Part shown: positions 8,953-17,561 of the stretch, in pieces | Numbering within the stretch: the first letter of the stretch is position 1 | Layout: every line of letters starts with the position of its first letter | NCBI RefSeq assembly: GCF_900113635.1 | Contig: NZ_FOQA01000011.1 | Coordinates: 1-64,000 of the forward strand | DNA length: 64,000 nt | DNA from: Tindallia magadiensis | GTDB taxonomy: Bacteria; Bacillota; Clostridia; Peptostreptococcales; Tindalliaceae | Direction of reading: 5' to 3' | Position numbers and translations under genes: made by a program | Notes under the pieces: model-generated | The model's database searches: none | What the model was told of the DNA's origin: nothing | Seen by the model: the letters and a program-made list of their open reading frames with translations, nothing else

Positions 8953-8998
8953 TCCCTGTCTTGGATTTCTGTGAATTTTATTGGAAGAAAATAATCCG

Positions 8999-9034
8999 AA
9001 AACCCTGTATGCTTTCTTGTTACAGGGTTTTTTA
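8999..9034 (+). terminator. Rho-independent terminator
   Basis: AAACCCTGTA pairs with TACAGGGTTT across about 11 nt and is followed by TTT. It lies between the GNAT gene and the sigma-54 promoter, isolating the next operon from read-through. Confidence 0.75.
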
Positions 9035-9046
9035 GTGTGCTATTTT

Positions 9047-9064
9047 CTGGCACAGCTCTTGCAA
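9047..9064 (+). promoter_or_regulatory. Sigma-54 (-24/-12) promoter
   Basis: CTGGCACAGCTCTTGCAA has GG at 9049-9050 and GC at 9061-9062 with exactly 10 nt between, matching the YTGGCAC-N5-TTGC consensus. It lies 37 nt upstream of the KAS III-like gene, with the AAGGAGG ribosome binding site in between. Confidence 0.85.
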
Positions 9065-9100
9065 TTCCTATGAGTATATTTATTTAAAAGGAGGATTTAC

Positions 9101-10132
9101 ATGAAAATTGGCATGGTGGATTATGAAAATTATTTACCGGAACAAAAAATCACAGCTGAAGAACTGTCGCCTTTGGTGGACATTCCAGCGGAAATCTTGC
9201 GTACTAAAATGGGCATTAATGAAAAACATGTAGGTGGTGAAAAGGATCACTCGGCTATGATGGCTGTTAAGAGTGCCAAAAAGCTGTTGGAACGTAATCA
9301 GGTGGATCCTCTGGATCTGGACATGATACTTTTTTCGGGGGAAACTTACTGTGAATATGTTTGTTGGACAGCGGCTATCAAAATTCAGAATGAACTGGGG
9401 GCCGATAATGCCTATGCCTGGGATATGGGATTTCGCTGCGCCGGCACCCCTCTTGCAATCAAGGTAGCTAAAAACATGATGCTTAGCGATCCGGATCTCA
9501 ACCAAGTGCTGATTGCCGGAGGAAATACGAATGCTTACCTTGTTGACTATACCGATAAAAATCAATCTTTTATGTTCGATATGTCACCGGCAGGATGCGC
9601 TATTTTATTGCGAAAAAATCATCCTGAAAACGAAATACTGGAAACAGCGGTTATTACGGACCATGTATTTTGCGATCAGGTAATTGGAAAATGGGGCGGT
9701 TCGCTGCATCCTATTGATGAAACAATTGCCGCTGATCCGGAAGCTCTGAGAAAAGCAAACAAAATACACCTTCCAGATCCTGAAGGTATGAAGGAATTGC
9801 TGGGAGAACGTTCACTACCAGCTTTTACCGGTGCGGTGAGGCAGGCTTCACAAAAGTCGGGTGTCGCTGTGGAAGAAATAGATTATATTGGCATTACCCA
9901 TATCAATCCCAAGGCTCATAAAGCCATTATTGCCGACTTGGGACTTTCGGAAGATCAATCTGTCTACCTAAGCGATCATGGACACTGCGGTCATGTAGAT
10001 CAAACGCTTTGCCTTCAACTAGGAATTGAAGAAGGCCTGGTAAAGGATGGTAGTCTTTGCGCTCTTTTGGGAGCTGGCACTGGTTATGCGTTTGCCTGCA
10101 CGCTGATACGGTGGGGGAAAATTGCGGAGTAA
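9101..10132 (+). CDS. 3-oxoacyl-ACP synthase III-like (thiolase-fold) enzyme
   Basis: A 343-aa thiolase-superfamily protein of FabH/HMG-CoA-synthase type, expected to form or cleave a C-C bond next to a thioester through an acyl-Cys intermediate. The nucleophile is Cys113 in MGFRCAGTPLAI, and His267 (ITHINPKAH) matches the FabH His. The third FabH residue, Asn, is replaced: the loop reads DHGHCGHVDQ, with His295 where Asn is expected. That argues against a housekeeping FabH. First gene after a sigma-54 promoter, 40 nt ahead of a CoA-transferase, so catabolic use on CoA thioesters is more likely than fatty acid synthesis. Reaction not assigned. Confidence 0.8.
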   Translation: MKIGMVDYENYLPEQKITAEELSPLVDIPAEILRTKMGINEKHVGGEKDHSAMMAVKSAKKLLERNQVDPLDLDMILFSGETYCEYVCWTAAIKIQNELGADNAYAWDMGFRCAGTPLAIKVAKNMMLSDPDLNQVLIAGGNTNAYLVDYTDKNQSFMFDMSPAGCAILLRKNHPENEILETAVITDHVFCDQVIGKWGGSLHPIDETIAADPEALRKANKIHLPDPEGMKELLGERSLPAFTGAVRQASQKSGVAVEEIDYIGITHINPKAHKAIIADLGLSEDQSVYLSDHGHCGHVDQTLCLQLGIEEGLVKDGSLCALLGAGTGYAFACTLIRWGKIAE

Positions 10133-10171
10133 AAGTAGGTCATCTTATTGATTAAATTGGAGGGATGCATC

Positions 10172-11500
10172 ATGTTATTTAAGGAAATGTACCATGCAAG
10201 AAAAAACACCATCGATGAGTGTTTGCAACTTATAAAAAGCGGCGATCACCTTATTTGTGGGTTAGCGGCCAGCGAGCCGATGACCATATTGGAATCCCTG
10301 CACAGGCTTAGTGAGCAGAACCTTGATGATATCCTGCTCACCAATACGCTTCCCATGGGGGCCTATGAATTTATAACAAACCCTAAATACAGCCAGATGA
10401 TAACAGTTTCTTCCTGGTTCTATACGCCGGTGATGCGGAAAAGCAATCATCATCCTCACATTACTTTTCAACCCAATCATTTACACAGAGCGATGGATAA
10501 ACGCCTGATGGCGACGGCTGGCCGCCGACCGGTACTGCTAACTACCTGCGCGCCTATGGATCGCCACGGATACCTGAGTTTATCTATTGGTAATACGTAC
10601 GAAAAGCAGTTGATTCAGTCGGGTGAGGCGTTGGTAATCCTAGAGGTCAGCAGCCAGTTTCCTCGCACTTTTGGAGACAATCAAATTCACATTTCTCAGG
10701 TAGATGCGCTGGTGGAAACGGAGCGAGCCATTCCCTGCCTGCCTGTAAACGGCATCAATTCCTATGATGAGCGCATTGGCGCTTTTATTGCAGAACGTAT
10801 TGAAGATGGTTCTACCATACAGTTGGGTATTGGCGGCATCCCTAATGCCGTTGCCAAAGCATTGGAAGTACGCAACAATCTGGGGATTCACACGGAAATG
10901 TTTACAGATGGCATGGTGGATCTTATTGAAAAAGGAGCAGTTACCAACAGCAGAAAGACCCTTCGTCGTGATCAATCCGTCTGCACCTTTGCCCTGGGTT
11001 CTGAAAAGTTATATCGTTTTCTGGATGATAACCCAAGTGTTTTGTTTGAACAGGGATGCTGGACTAACAATCCTGCTGTGATTGCTCAAAATTACAAAAT
11101 GGTTTCTATTAATACTACTATCGAAGTGGATTTTGGAGGTCAGTGTTGCTCCGAGTCTTTGGGATATCAACAGTTTTCTGGTACCGGAGGACAGGCCGAT
11201 ACAGCCATCGGTGCACAAGGATCTACGGGTGGAAAGTCTTTTATTGCACTTTACTCTACGGCTCAGATTACTGGCGCTAACGGTGAAAAGAAAAACATAT
11301 CGAAAATTGTTCCTACTCTGAAACCAGGTGCAGTGGTGTCCCTATCACGTAATGACGTGGACTATGTAGTGACAGAATATGGAGTGGCGTCCCTGCGTGG
11401 AGAATCCATTGCTTCTCGAACCAAACAATTAATTAACATTGCTCATCCGGATTTCCGAGAAGAACTATTGGCAGAAGCAGATAAAATGAATTTTCTTTAG
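10172..11500 (+). CDS. Acetyl-CoA:carboxylate CoA-transferase (AbfT/Cat family)
   Basis: A 442-aa class I-type CoA-transferase of the 4-hydroxybutyrate/butyrate CoA-transferase family, moving CoA between acetyl-CoA and a small carboxylate. The catalytic Glu is Glu242 in GIHTEMFTDGMVDL. The CoA-binding region IQLGIGGIPNAV and the C-terminal block VVSLSRNDVDYVVTEYG are typical. ATG at 10172 chosen because GGAGGG lies 7 nt upstream. It shares the sigma-54 operon with the KAS III-like gene, so it probably activates the acid handled by that enzyme. Substrate cannot be read from sequence. Confidence 0.85.
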   Translation: MLFKEMYHARKNTIDECLQLIKSGDHLICGLAASEPMTILESLHRLSEQNLDDILLTNTLPMGAYEFITNPKYSQMITVSSWFYTPVMRKSNHHPHITFQPNHLHRAMDKRLMATAGRRPVLLTTCAPMDRHGYLSLSIGNTYEKQLIQSGEALVILEVSSQFPRTFGDNQIHISQVDALVETERAIPCLPVNGINSYDERIGAFIAERIEDGSTIQLGIGGIPNAVAKALEVRNNLGIHTEMFTDGMVDLIEKGAVTNSRKTLRRDQSVCTFALGSEKLYRFLDDNPSVLFEQGCWTNNPAVIAQNYKMVSINTTIEVDFGGQCCSESLGYQQFSGTGGQADTAIGAQGSTGGKSFIALYSTAQITGANGEKKNISKIVPTLKPGAVVSLSRNDVDYVVTEYGVASLRGESIASRTKQLINIAHPDFREELLAEADKMNFL

Positions 11501-11587
11501 GCTTAGCAATTGAGAAGGGATATGGTATGATAAAAGAAAGGTCAGCAGGCATCAATGGGTTTACAGAATGCATAATGAGGTGAAAGA

Positions 11588-13021
11588 ATGGTTAATGAGC
11601 GAGCTGAAAAACACTTGGAAAAGCTTTTCAAGCATATACCTAAATCCTTATTCGATGAATTGCCGCTTCCTATTAATATTGTAGATGAAAACGGAATTGT
11701 AGTGGTGATGAACCAGGCTTTTCTCAATTTTTATGGTGCTCCGGATTTTAAAAATGCCCTGGGCAGGCCGCTGTCGGAATTCGATCATACCACCCGACTG
11801 CCCATTGTTCTGAAAACCGGCATTCCTGAAGTAGGCATTCCACATGAATTTGCCACTGGTAAAATGGCCATAGTGGACCGGATCCCCATTTTTGACGGTG
11901 ACCAAGTGATTGGTGCGGCTGGCATGGTGGTCATTGAAGAGCTTAAAAACCACGATCACGCCAAACGAATCCGCGAATCCATCATCAAATCCATTCGCCC
12001 CGATTGGGAAGACAACACGGACATGCAACCAACCACTGGTGCCAAATATCATTTTGACCATATTATGACCCAATCTCAATTGATTAAACATTTTAAGGAC
12101 AGAGCCCGTTCCTTTGCTGCCACAGATTTGCCGGTACTCATTACAGGCGAAAGTGGTGTAGGTAAGGAACTTTTTGCCCAGTCCATTCATCATCATAGCG
12201 ATCGATGCCACAAGCCTTTTGTCAGCATCAACTGTGCTGCCATACCGGAAACCCTGCTGGAATCTGAACTTTTTGGCTATGAAGCAGGAGCCTTCACCGG
12301 TGCCAGTCGAAAGGGCAAACTTGGTAAATTTGAATTGGCAGACCAAGGAACCCTTTTTCTTGACGAAATCGGTGATTTACCTTTGAGCATGCAATCCAAA
12401 CTATTGCGTGTCTTACAGGAAAATCAGGTAGAACGTATTGGCGGAAGTGAAGTGAAATCTATCAATGTCCGGATTATTTCAGCTACTAACCGGAATCTGC
12501 ATGAAAAAATCAAGACCCAGGAATTTCGTTCAGACTTATATTATCGGCTGAATGTGTTAAACCTTAACATTCCAGCTCTGCGAGAGCGGACGGAAGATAT
12601 TGAACTTCTTATTGAACATTTTAGTTCCCTTTTTTACCAAAAAACGGGCATTTATCGAAAATTCAGCGATGAGGTTATTCGGCTTCTCAGTCGATATCCA
12701 TGGCCCGGCAATATCCGGGAACTGGAAAACATTGTGTACCGCATTATTGTGATTGCTGAAAATGAAATCATTGGTAAGGAGCTAATTCCAGAAGAGATTC
12801 TGCAGGATATCCTGGGTGGTTTTGCTGTCTCCAATGATACGGTAGAAATAACGAGTGGACAGCCTGTTAACTCACTGGCAGAAATCATTAAACGCATAGA
12901 GATTAAGATTATTGAAGATACTCTTGAAATTTGTGACAACAATAAATCCAAAGCGGCCGAACTGCTGGGAATCGATCGAATGACTTTGTATCGAAAGTTA
13001 AGGTGCAAAACCGGTGACTAA
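11588..13021 (+). CDS. Sigma-54-dependent transcriptional activator (PAS-AAA+-Fis)
   Basis: A 477-aa enhancer-binding protein. Residues about 20-120 form a PAS sensor domain. Residues about 155-385 are the AAA+ domain with Walker A GESGVGKE (187-194), the sigma-54 contact motif GAFTGA (234-239) and Walker [12 protein letters not shown]. The C-terminus is a Fis-type helix-turn-helix ([20 protein letters not shown]). No receiver domain, so a ligand or redox signal sensed by PAS is likely. AGGTGA precedes the ATG. It sits between two sigma-54 promoters that share a candidate binding site, making it their probable activator. Confidence 0.9.
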   Translation: MVNERAEKHLEKLFKHIPKSLFDELPLPINIVDENGIVVVMNQAFLNFYGAPDFKNALGRPLSEFDHTTRLPIVLKTGIPEVGIPHEFATGKMAIVDRIPIFDGDQVIGAAGMVVIEELKNHDHAKRIRESIIKSIRPDWEDNTDMQPTTGAKYHFDHIMTQSQLIKHFKDRARSFAATDLPVLITGESGVGKELFAQSIHHHSDRCHKPFVSINCAAIPETLLESELFGYEAGAFTGASRKGKLGKFELADQGTLFLDEIGDLPLSMQSKLLRVLQENQVERIGGSEVKSINVRIISATNRNLHEKIKTQEFRSDLYYRLNVLNLNIPALRERTEDIELLIEHFSSLFYQKTGIYRKFSDEVIRLLSRYPWPGNIRELENIVYRIIVIAENEIIGKELIPEEILQDILGGFAVSNDTVEITSGQPVNSLAEIIKRIEIKIIEDTLEICDNNKSKAAELLGIDRMTLYRKLRCKTGD

Positions 13022-13039
13022 TACTAGGGAGCTTTCCTA

Positions 13040-13067
13040 AAAACCAACTCCTACGGGTTGGTTTTTT
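13040..13067 (+). terminator. Rho-independent terminator after the activator gene
   Basis: AAAACCAAC and GTTGGTTTT pair around CTCCTACGG-type loop bases and are followed by a T run. Confidence 0.8.
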
Positions 13068-13119
13068 CGTGTGTAAACTTTTCAGACCCTTTTGCCTCTA
13101 ATGCAACAATATAACGCAC

Positions 13120-13137
13120 TGTCGCATTCCTGTTACA
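13120..13137 (-). promoter_or_regulatory. Probable upstream activator site for the sigma-54 promoter at 13198
   Basis: TGTCGCATTCCTGTTACA; on the minus strand this is TGTAACA-GGAA-TGCGACA, the same bipartite element as at 8928-8945. It ends about 60 bp before the -24 element. Between it and the promoter lies a short hairpin-capable stretch ACAAAGC-TTT-GCTTTGT. Confidence 0.5.
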
Positions 13138-13197
13138 AAACAAAGCTTTGCTTTGTGAAAAACAGGTTGAAAAAGCTGCTTTTAACGCGGCTTTAAG

Positions 13198-13214
13198 TTG
13201 GCACGCTATTTGCA
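13198..13214 (+). promoter_or_regulatory. Sigma-54 (-24/-12) promoter
   Basis: TTGGCACGCTATTTGCA is a near-perfect match to TTGGCACG-N4-TTGCA, with GG at 13200-13201 and GC at 13212-13213. It lies about 115 nt upstream of the membrane protein/SSS symporter operon. Confidence 0.92.
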
Positions 13215-13329
13215 ATATTGTTTCTTGGAAGCATGATCATGCAAGAGCATGCTAAAGAGTGCCCCTTGGCAGAAGGAGGGTAGGATGAGTTCATTAAGGT
13301 AAAAAGACAAGTTGAAGGAGGTTAATGTC

Positions 13330-13785
13330 ATGATTGATATGAAGGATCGCAAGACAATGCTGGTGCTGTTAATTACCCTTTGTTGGGTACTGATCACCTT
13401 TAGTGGCTGGTTTGGTTACTGGTTTTTTGGTTTATGCCTGGCGGTTGTGCTGATGTTGTTACATATGGTCCTGGGATCTGTTCAAAATGATCAGCTTAGC
13501 AAAAAAATGCTGATATATCCCTTGTTATCCTGGACGGTTTTGTGGCTGGTCGGTTTTTACATCGCAGAACACTATGCTCAGGCCTTTGAGGGAGTGATGC
13601 CCTCTTTTACTGTTTTAGGTTTTCATCCATCCTTTGGAGCCATTATTATTGCCTATTGGATCGGTGGACTACTTACCTTAACGGTAGGCTTAAACCTTTA
13701 CGCATCTGAATGGTTGTCGGAAGATTCATGGAATGATTTTAAGGCTAAAATTGAGAAATTAAACCAGGAACAATCCAAGGTATAA
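13330..13785 (+). CDS. Small membrane protein paired with an SSS symporter (151 aa)
   Basis: Four hydrophobic segments (about residues 10-25, 26-45, 58-76 and 98-120) and a charged C-terminal tail. ATG at 13330 lies 8 nt after GGAGG. The gene ends 12 nt before the SSS symporter start and shares the ribosome binding site region, so the two are translated together. Small membrane partners next to SSS transporters are known (for example the DUF997/YhdT or DUF485 types); which one this is could not be settled. Probably assists the symporter. Confidence 0.65.
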   Translation: MIDMKDRKTMLVLLITLCWVLITFSGWFGYWFFGLCLAVVLMLLHMVLGSVQNDQLSKKMLIYPLLSWTVLWLVGFYIAEHYAQAFEGVMPSFTVLGFHPSFGAIIIAYWIGGLLTLTVGLNLYASEWLSEDSWNDFKAKIEKLNQEQSKV

Positions 13786-13797
13786 GGAGTGAAACAC

Positions 13798-15324
13798 ATG
13801 ACAAATACGGCACGTTATTCTATTCTGTTTTTCTCACTCGGCATGATCGTCATTTCCTTTCTCATTGGCTGGGCCGCTAAGAAGAAAGCACTTAATCCCC
13901 AGTCGTTTTTCGGCGGCACGGCTCTTTTTGGTCCCGTTACCGTTGGGCTTTCCACAGTTTCGGCTGTTGCCAGTGCCTTTGCTGTAGTAGGAGTACCCGG
14001 TTTGATTTATGGTACAGGCAATACCATGAACCTGTGGATGCTTTCTTCCTGTGCCTTTGCAATGGCCTATATTGCCATTGGTAAAAAAATCAGGGCCATG
14101 GCTGAGATTTATCCCATAGCAAGTCTGGGAGATATTTCTGATATTCGTTTTGACCAGCATCGGGGAATTAAAGCATTGCTTTCTGTCATCTTATTTTTAG
14201 GTGCCATTGCTTATCTGGCTTCCCAAATCAGTGCTTCTTCCACCCTTTTCGCTCATCTGTTGGGATTAAACCCCTATGTGGCCGGATTTATTATTTTCGG
14301 AATTCTTACAGTCTACACGGCCCTTAGTGGTGAAGTAGGCGGCATTTTAACTCAGGCTTTTCAAGGATTGGTAATGATTGTAGCAGGTTTGATTATGGTT
14401 TTTTCTTTCCTGATTATGACCGGCGGATTTGCAAATGTGGTACAGGTGGTTTCTACGGCAGGCGAAGTGGCTGCAACGGTTGAAGGTCAGGAAGTTGTAA
14501 AAGCATTTTCTCCTAAAATGATGGATGCCTGGGGAGTGCTTCCCGGTTCCATTGCCATGACCTGGATGTTTATTCCGATTCTGGGCACCATGGGACAGCC
14601 TCAGGTACTGACTCGGATTTACGCCCTTAAAAATCCTCAGGATATGCCGAAGTTAGCCATGTATGCTGGTGTAGGGCATTTTATTATTGGCCTTTTTGCC
14701 CTTACTATGGGTTACGGTGCCCTCTATTTGGTAGGAAACGGCTTGGTGGCTCCTCTTGCTAATAGCGATACAGCTATTTTTGCTGTTGCTGATTATGTGG
14801 GAGGTTTTTCGCAAATGTTCGTATATGCGGCGATACTGGCGGCATCCATGTCTACTGCCAGCATGTTTCTCACCCTTTCTTCTAATATTATTTCCCGAGA
14901 CTTGCCCTCAGCCTTTGGTGTAAATCTGACGGCAACTAAGCAGATCAGAATTTCTCGGATCACAACCTTCGTTATCGGGATCTGTGCGATTCTTTTTGCA
15001 CTGACCAGCGGCGAAGCCGTTGCTATCCTGGGCACTCTTGGGTGGGGTACCTTAATGTCCGCCACTTTCCCTGTCTTTATTCTGGGACTAGCATGGAAAG
15101 GTGCCAGTTCTCAGGGGGTTTTCTCTGGTTTGGTGGTTGCTCTGATTCTCAACATTGCATCCCTAATTCTGGATAATAATGGCTTCAACTGGCCAGGCGG
15201 GCTTCCTTGGTATGTGAATGTGATCACGGCAGCCATTGTTGTGACAGTAGTAGTGTCGCTGTTTACTAAAGGATCTTCTGATGAAAACCTGGATCCCCGG
15301 GTTGAGGCTGTCATCGATCTGTAA
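13798..15324 (+). CDS. Sodium:solute symporter (SSS family)
   Basis: A 508-aa cytoplasmic-membrane transporter with about 13 hydrophobic segments, expected to bring in an organic acid or related solute with Na+. Family features include VSAVASAFAVVGVPGLIYGTG in the N-terminal third, ASQISASSTLF, and the Ser-rich helix ILAASMSTASMFLTLSSNI, the conserved SSS signature region. ATG at 13798 follows AAGGAG by 8 nt. Placed in the sigma-54 operon with CoA-thioester enzymes, it probably imports their carboxylate substrate. Substrate not determined. Confidence 0.88.
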   Translation: MTNTARYSILFFSLGMIVISFLIGWAAKKKALNPQSFFGGTALFGPVTVGLSTVSAVASAFAVVGVPGLIYGTGNTMNLWMLSSCAFAMAYIAIGKKIRAMAEIYPIASLGDISDIRFDQHRGIKALLSVILFLGAIAYLASQISASSTLFAHLLGLNPYVAGFIIFGILTVYTALSGEVGGILTQAFQGLVMIVAGLIMVFSFLIMTGGFANVVQVVSTAGEVAATVEGQEVVKAFSPKMMDAWGVLPGSIAMTWMFIPILGTMGQPQVLTRIYALKNPQDMPKLAMYAGVGHFIIGLFALTMGYGALYLVGNGLVAPLANSDTAIFAVADYVGGFSQMFVYAAILAASMSTASMFLTLSSNIISRDLPSAFGVNLTATKQIRISRITTFVIGICAILFALTSGEAVAILGTLGWGTLMSATFPVFILGLAWKGASSQGVFSGLVVALILNIASLILDNNGFNWPGGLPWYVNVITAAIVVTVVVSLFTKGSSDENLDPRVEAVIDL

Positions 15325-15372
15325 AGCATACGGCTGATAATGACTATTCCAATCGAAAGCAAGGTGATATGA

Positions 15373-15984
15373 ATGAAAGTGATAGCTCTTTGCGGAAGTC
15401 CCCGCAACGGTAATACAGAGTTTTACCTGACACAGGTGCTGAATCATCTGAAAGCACAAGGTCATGAAACTTCTTTGATTCTTCTGAAGGACAAAAAAGT
15501 GGAGCAGTGTACTGGCTGCTACCAATGCATTGATCAGAAAGCCTGTGTGGTACAGGATGACTTTCAGGCTGTTTTTCAGGAAATGATAGAAGCGGACTGT
15601 ATCGTAGCCGGCTCCCCGGTATACAATGGTTCCATCACACCTCGATTAAAAGCGGTGTTAGACCGGGCCGGATTTTCTGCCCGGTGGATGAAAAATGAGC
15701 TGAACACGACGGATAAAAAATATAACTGGGGGCAAATGGTTTTCTCCAGAAAGCTTTTCGCACCCATCACTGTGGCTCGAAAAACCGGACAGACATTTGC
15801 CTGGTCCCAAATGGCGCTCTGGGCTGGCGTAAATGACCTGGTTCTGGTGGGATCGAATTACTGGACCGTAGGAACAGCAGGGACTTCCGGCAGTAAAAAT
15901 GCAGATGAAGATATAGAAGGTGCCTCCATCATGGAGCATCTTGCGGACAACCTACATTTCTTACTGACAAAAATCCATCAGTAA
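15373..15984 (+). CDS. NADPH-dependent FMN reductase / flavodoxin-like oxidoreductase
   Basis: A 203-aa flavodoxin-fold protein. The FMN phosphate loop is GSPRNGNTE (residues 8-16), and SPVYNGSITPRLKAVLDR is the conserved FMN-ring segment. CTGCYQC (Cys at about 45-51) and a further Cys in KACVVQDD resemble the iron-sulfur flavoprotein (Isf) cluster motif, although spacing is not a perfect match. It lies 48 nt after the symporter in the sigma-54 operon. It may supply or accept electrons for the pathway. Confidence 0.75.
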   Translation: MKVIALCGSPRNGNTEFYLTQVLNHLKAQGHETSLILLKDKKVEQCTGCYQCIDQKACVVQDDFQAVFQEMIEADCIVAGSPVYNGSITPRLKAVLDRAGFSARWMKNELNTTDKKYNWGQMVFSRKLFAPITVARKTGQTFAWSQMALWAGVNDLVLVGSNYWTVGTAGTSGSKNADEDIEGASIMEHLADNLHFLLTKIHQ

Positions 15985-16035
15985 TCATCCGAAAAAATGC
16001 TAGTGAAAACAAATTATGAATGAGGAGGTAGAGCC

Positions 16036-16497
16036 ATGCAAGGAAAAACCATTGAAGAAATAAGTCTTGGCGATCGAGCTTACTTTGAAAAAACCATTAC
16101 AGAAACCGATGTGTATCTGTTTGCCGGCATTAGTGGCGATACAAATCCTGCCCACATGAGCTGCGTGGCGGCTGAAAAATCTCAGTTTAAGGAACGCATA
16201 GCCCATGGATTGGTTTCTGTTTCTCTGATATCCTGCGTCCTGGGAGTTCATTTGCCAGGACCTGGAACCATTTATCTGGGTCAGGAGATTCGATTCACAC
16301 GGCCTGTCAAATTTGGAGATACGGTTCGGGCAGAAGCGGAAGTCATTGATATTATCCCGAAGAAAAATCGGGTAGTACTAAAAACCACTTGGACCAATCA
16401 AGAGGGGCAGGTAGTCATTGAAGGAACGGCAACCGTGATGCCGCCAAAGGCATCGACAGCAACAACAGCATCAACTGCAACAGCAACAACAGCCTAA
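16036..16497 (+). CDS. MaoC-like (R)-enoyl-CoA hydratase
   Basis: A 153-aa single hot-dog-fold hydratase of PhaJ/MaoC type, adding water to trans-2-enoyl-CoA. The catalytic pair is Asp35 and His40 in GDTNPAHM, and RIAHGLVSVSL is the usual hydratase-2 neighbour motif. GAGGAGG lies upstream of the ATG. The last 16 residues are almost only Thr, Ala and Ser, encoded by a repetitive CAACAGCA-type run at 16451-16494, which is not part of the family fold. Works with the next gene, an SDR, in interconverting enoyl-, 3-hydroxy- and 3-oxoacyl-CoA. Confidence 0.85.
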   Translation: MQGKTIEEISLGDRAYFEKTITETDVYLFAGISGDTNPAHMSCVAAEKSQFKERIAHGLVSVSLISCVLGVHLPGPGTIYLGQEIRFTRPVKFGDTVRAEAEVIDIIPKKNRVVLKTTWTNQEGQVVIEGTATVMPPKASTATTASTATATTA

Positions 16498-16528
16498 GGA
16501 CAAACAATAAAAGAACGGAGGAAATCAT

Positions 16529-17269
16529 ATGAATCAAAAAATCCAAACAGTGATGGTCACCGGAGCCGCCAGAGGGATTGGCCAAGCTACGGCGGTGGCC
16601 TTTGCTAAGAACAATGCCCGTGTTGTGTTATGCGACTTAAAAGCGGATTCGCTTGAAGAAACAACCCAACTTGTTAAAGAGGCTGGGGGAGAATCTCTAG
16701 CTTATGGGGTTGACGTGACAGATCGAAACGCTATGGCTCAAATGGTGGAAGATGTCAAAAAACAATGGGGTCGTATCGATGTACTGGTCAATAATGCTGG
16801 CATTACCGCGGATGCACAGTTGAAAAAAATGACTGAAGAAGCCTTTGACCAGGTTATTGATATCAACTTAAAAGGGGTTTTCAATTGTACTCAGGCAGTA
16901 CTGCCCACTATGTTGGAACAGAACGAAGGTGTTATTCTGAATGCCTCTTCTGTAGTGGGAATTTACGGGAACTTTGGACAAACCAATTATGCGGCTACGA
17001 AGTGGGGTGTTATAGGGATGACGAAAACCTGGGCAAAGGAATTGGGTAAAAACGGTATTCGAGTAAATGCGGTGGCTCCTGGTTTCATCGCTACACCCAT
17101 GGTGGCACAAATGCCGGAGAACGTGTTGGACATGATGAAAAACAAGTCGCCGCTTAACCGTTTGGGAAAACCGGAAGATGTGGCTAATGCCTACGTTTTT
17201 CTGGCATCGGAAGAGGCAGGATTTATCACAGGCTCTGTGCTGAGTGTTGACGGTGGCGTTGTTTTATAG
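16529..17269 (+). CDS. SDR-family 3-oxoacyl-(ACP/CoA) reductase (FabG/PhaB-like)
   Basis: A 246-aa short-chain dehydrogenase. Cofactor motif TGAARGIGQA at residues 11-20, NNAG at 88-91, catalytic Ser140/141, Tyr154 and Lys158 (NASSVVG and TNYAATKWG), and C-terminal VDGGVVL. An acidic residue, Asp36 in LCDLKAD, after the second strand hints at NADH preference, but this is uncertain. Last gene of the sigma-54 operon, so a beta-hydroxyacyl-CoA dehydrogenase role is inferred over fatty acid synthesis. Confidence 0.85.
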   Translation: MNQKIQTVMVTGAARGIGQATAVAFAKNNARVVLCDLKADSLEETTQLVKEAGGESLAYGVDVTDRNAMAQMVEDVKKQWGRIDVLVNNAGITADAQLKKMTEEAFDQVIDINLKGVFNCTQAVLPTMLEQNEGVILNASSVVGIYGNFGQTNYAATKWGVIGMTKTWAKELGKNGIRVNAVAPGFIATPMVAQMPENVLDMMKNKSPLNRLGKPEDVANAYVFLASEEAGFITGSVLSVDGGVVL

Positions 17270-17376
17270 GTTGGGGACGTTACTTACTAATCGTACTATA
17301 AATAGAATTTTAAGGTATTAGAGACTCGCTTGTTTGATGAGCTGTAGAAGAGATTTTGCTTAGTGAGGTTTATTTA

Positions 17377-17420
17377 CCACACTCGTTATCCATCTTGGAT
17401 AAGAAGTGTGGTTTTTTTTA
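17377..17420 (+). terminator. Rho-independent terminator after the SDR gene
   Basis: ACCACACTCGTTATCC pairs with GGATAAGAAGTGTGGT (one internal mismatch region) followed by eight T. It closes the sigma-54 operon. Confidence 0.88.
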
Positions 17421-17561
17421 TCTTATCAAGTTAAAGAATTAACAATCCCACTTCAGTACAATGAGATCAATAGACAGAAAAGGAGTAGACGGCGGCGCCC
17501 CTCCAGGAAAACGTTTCGATAAACGGCTGGAGGAGAAAAACGGAAAGAAGAGGTGCATACG

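Noticed and set aside
11648-12346. 232-codon minus-strand reading frame
   Set aside because: Shadow of the sigma-54 activator gene, which has full domain support.
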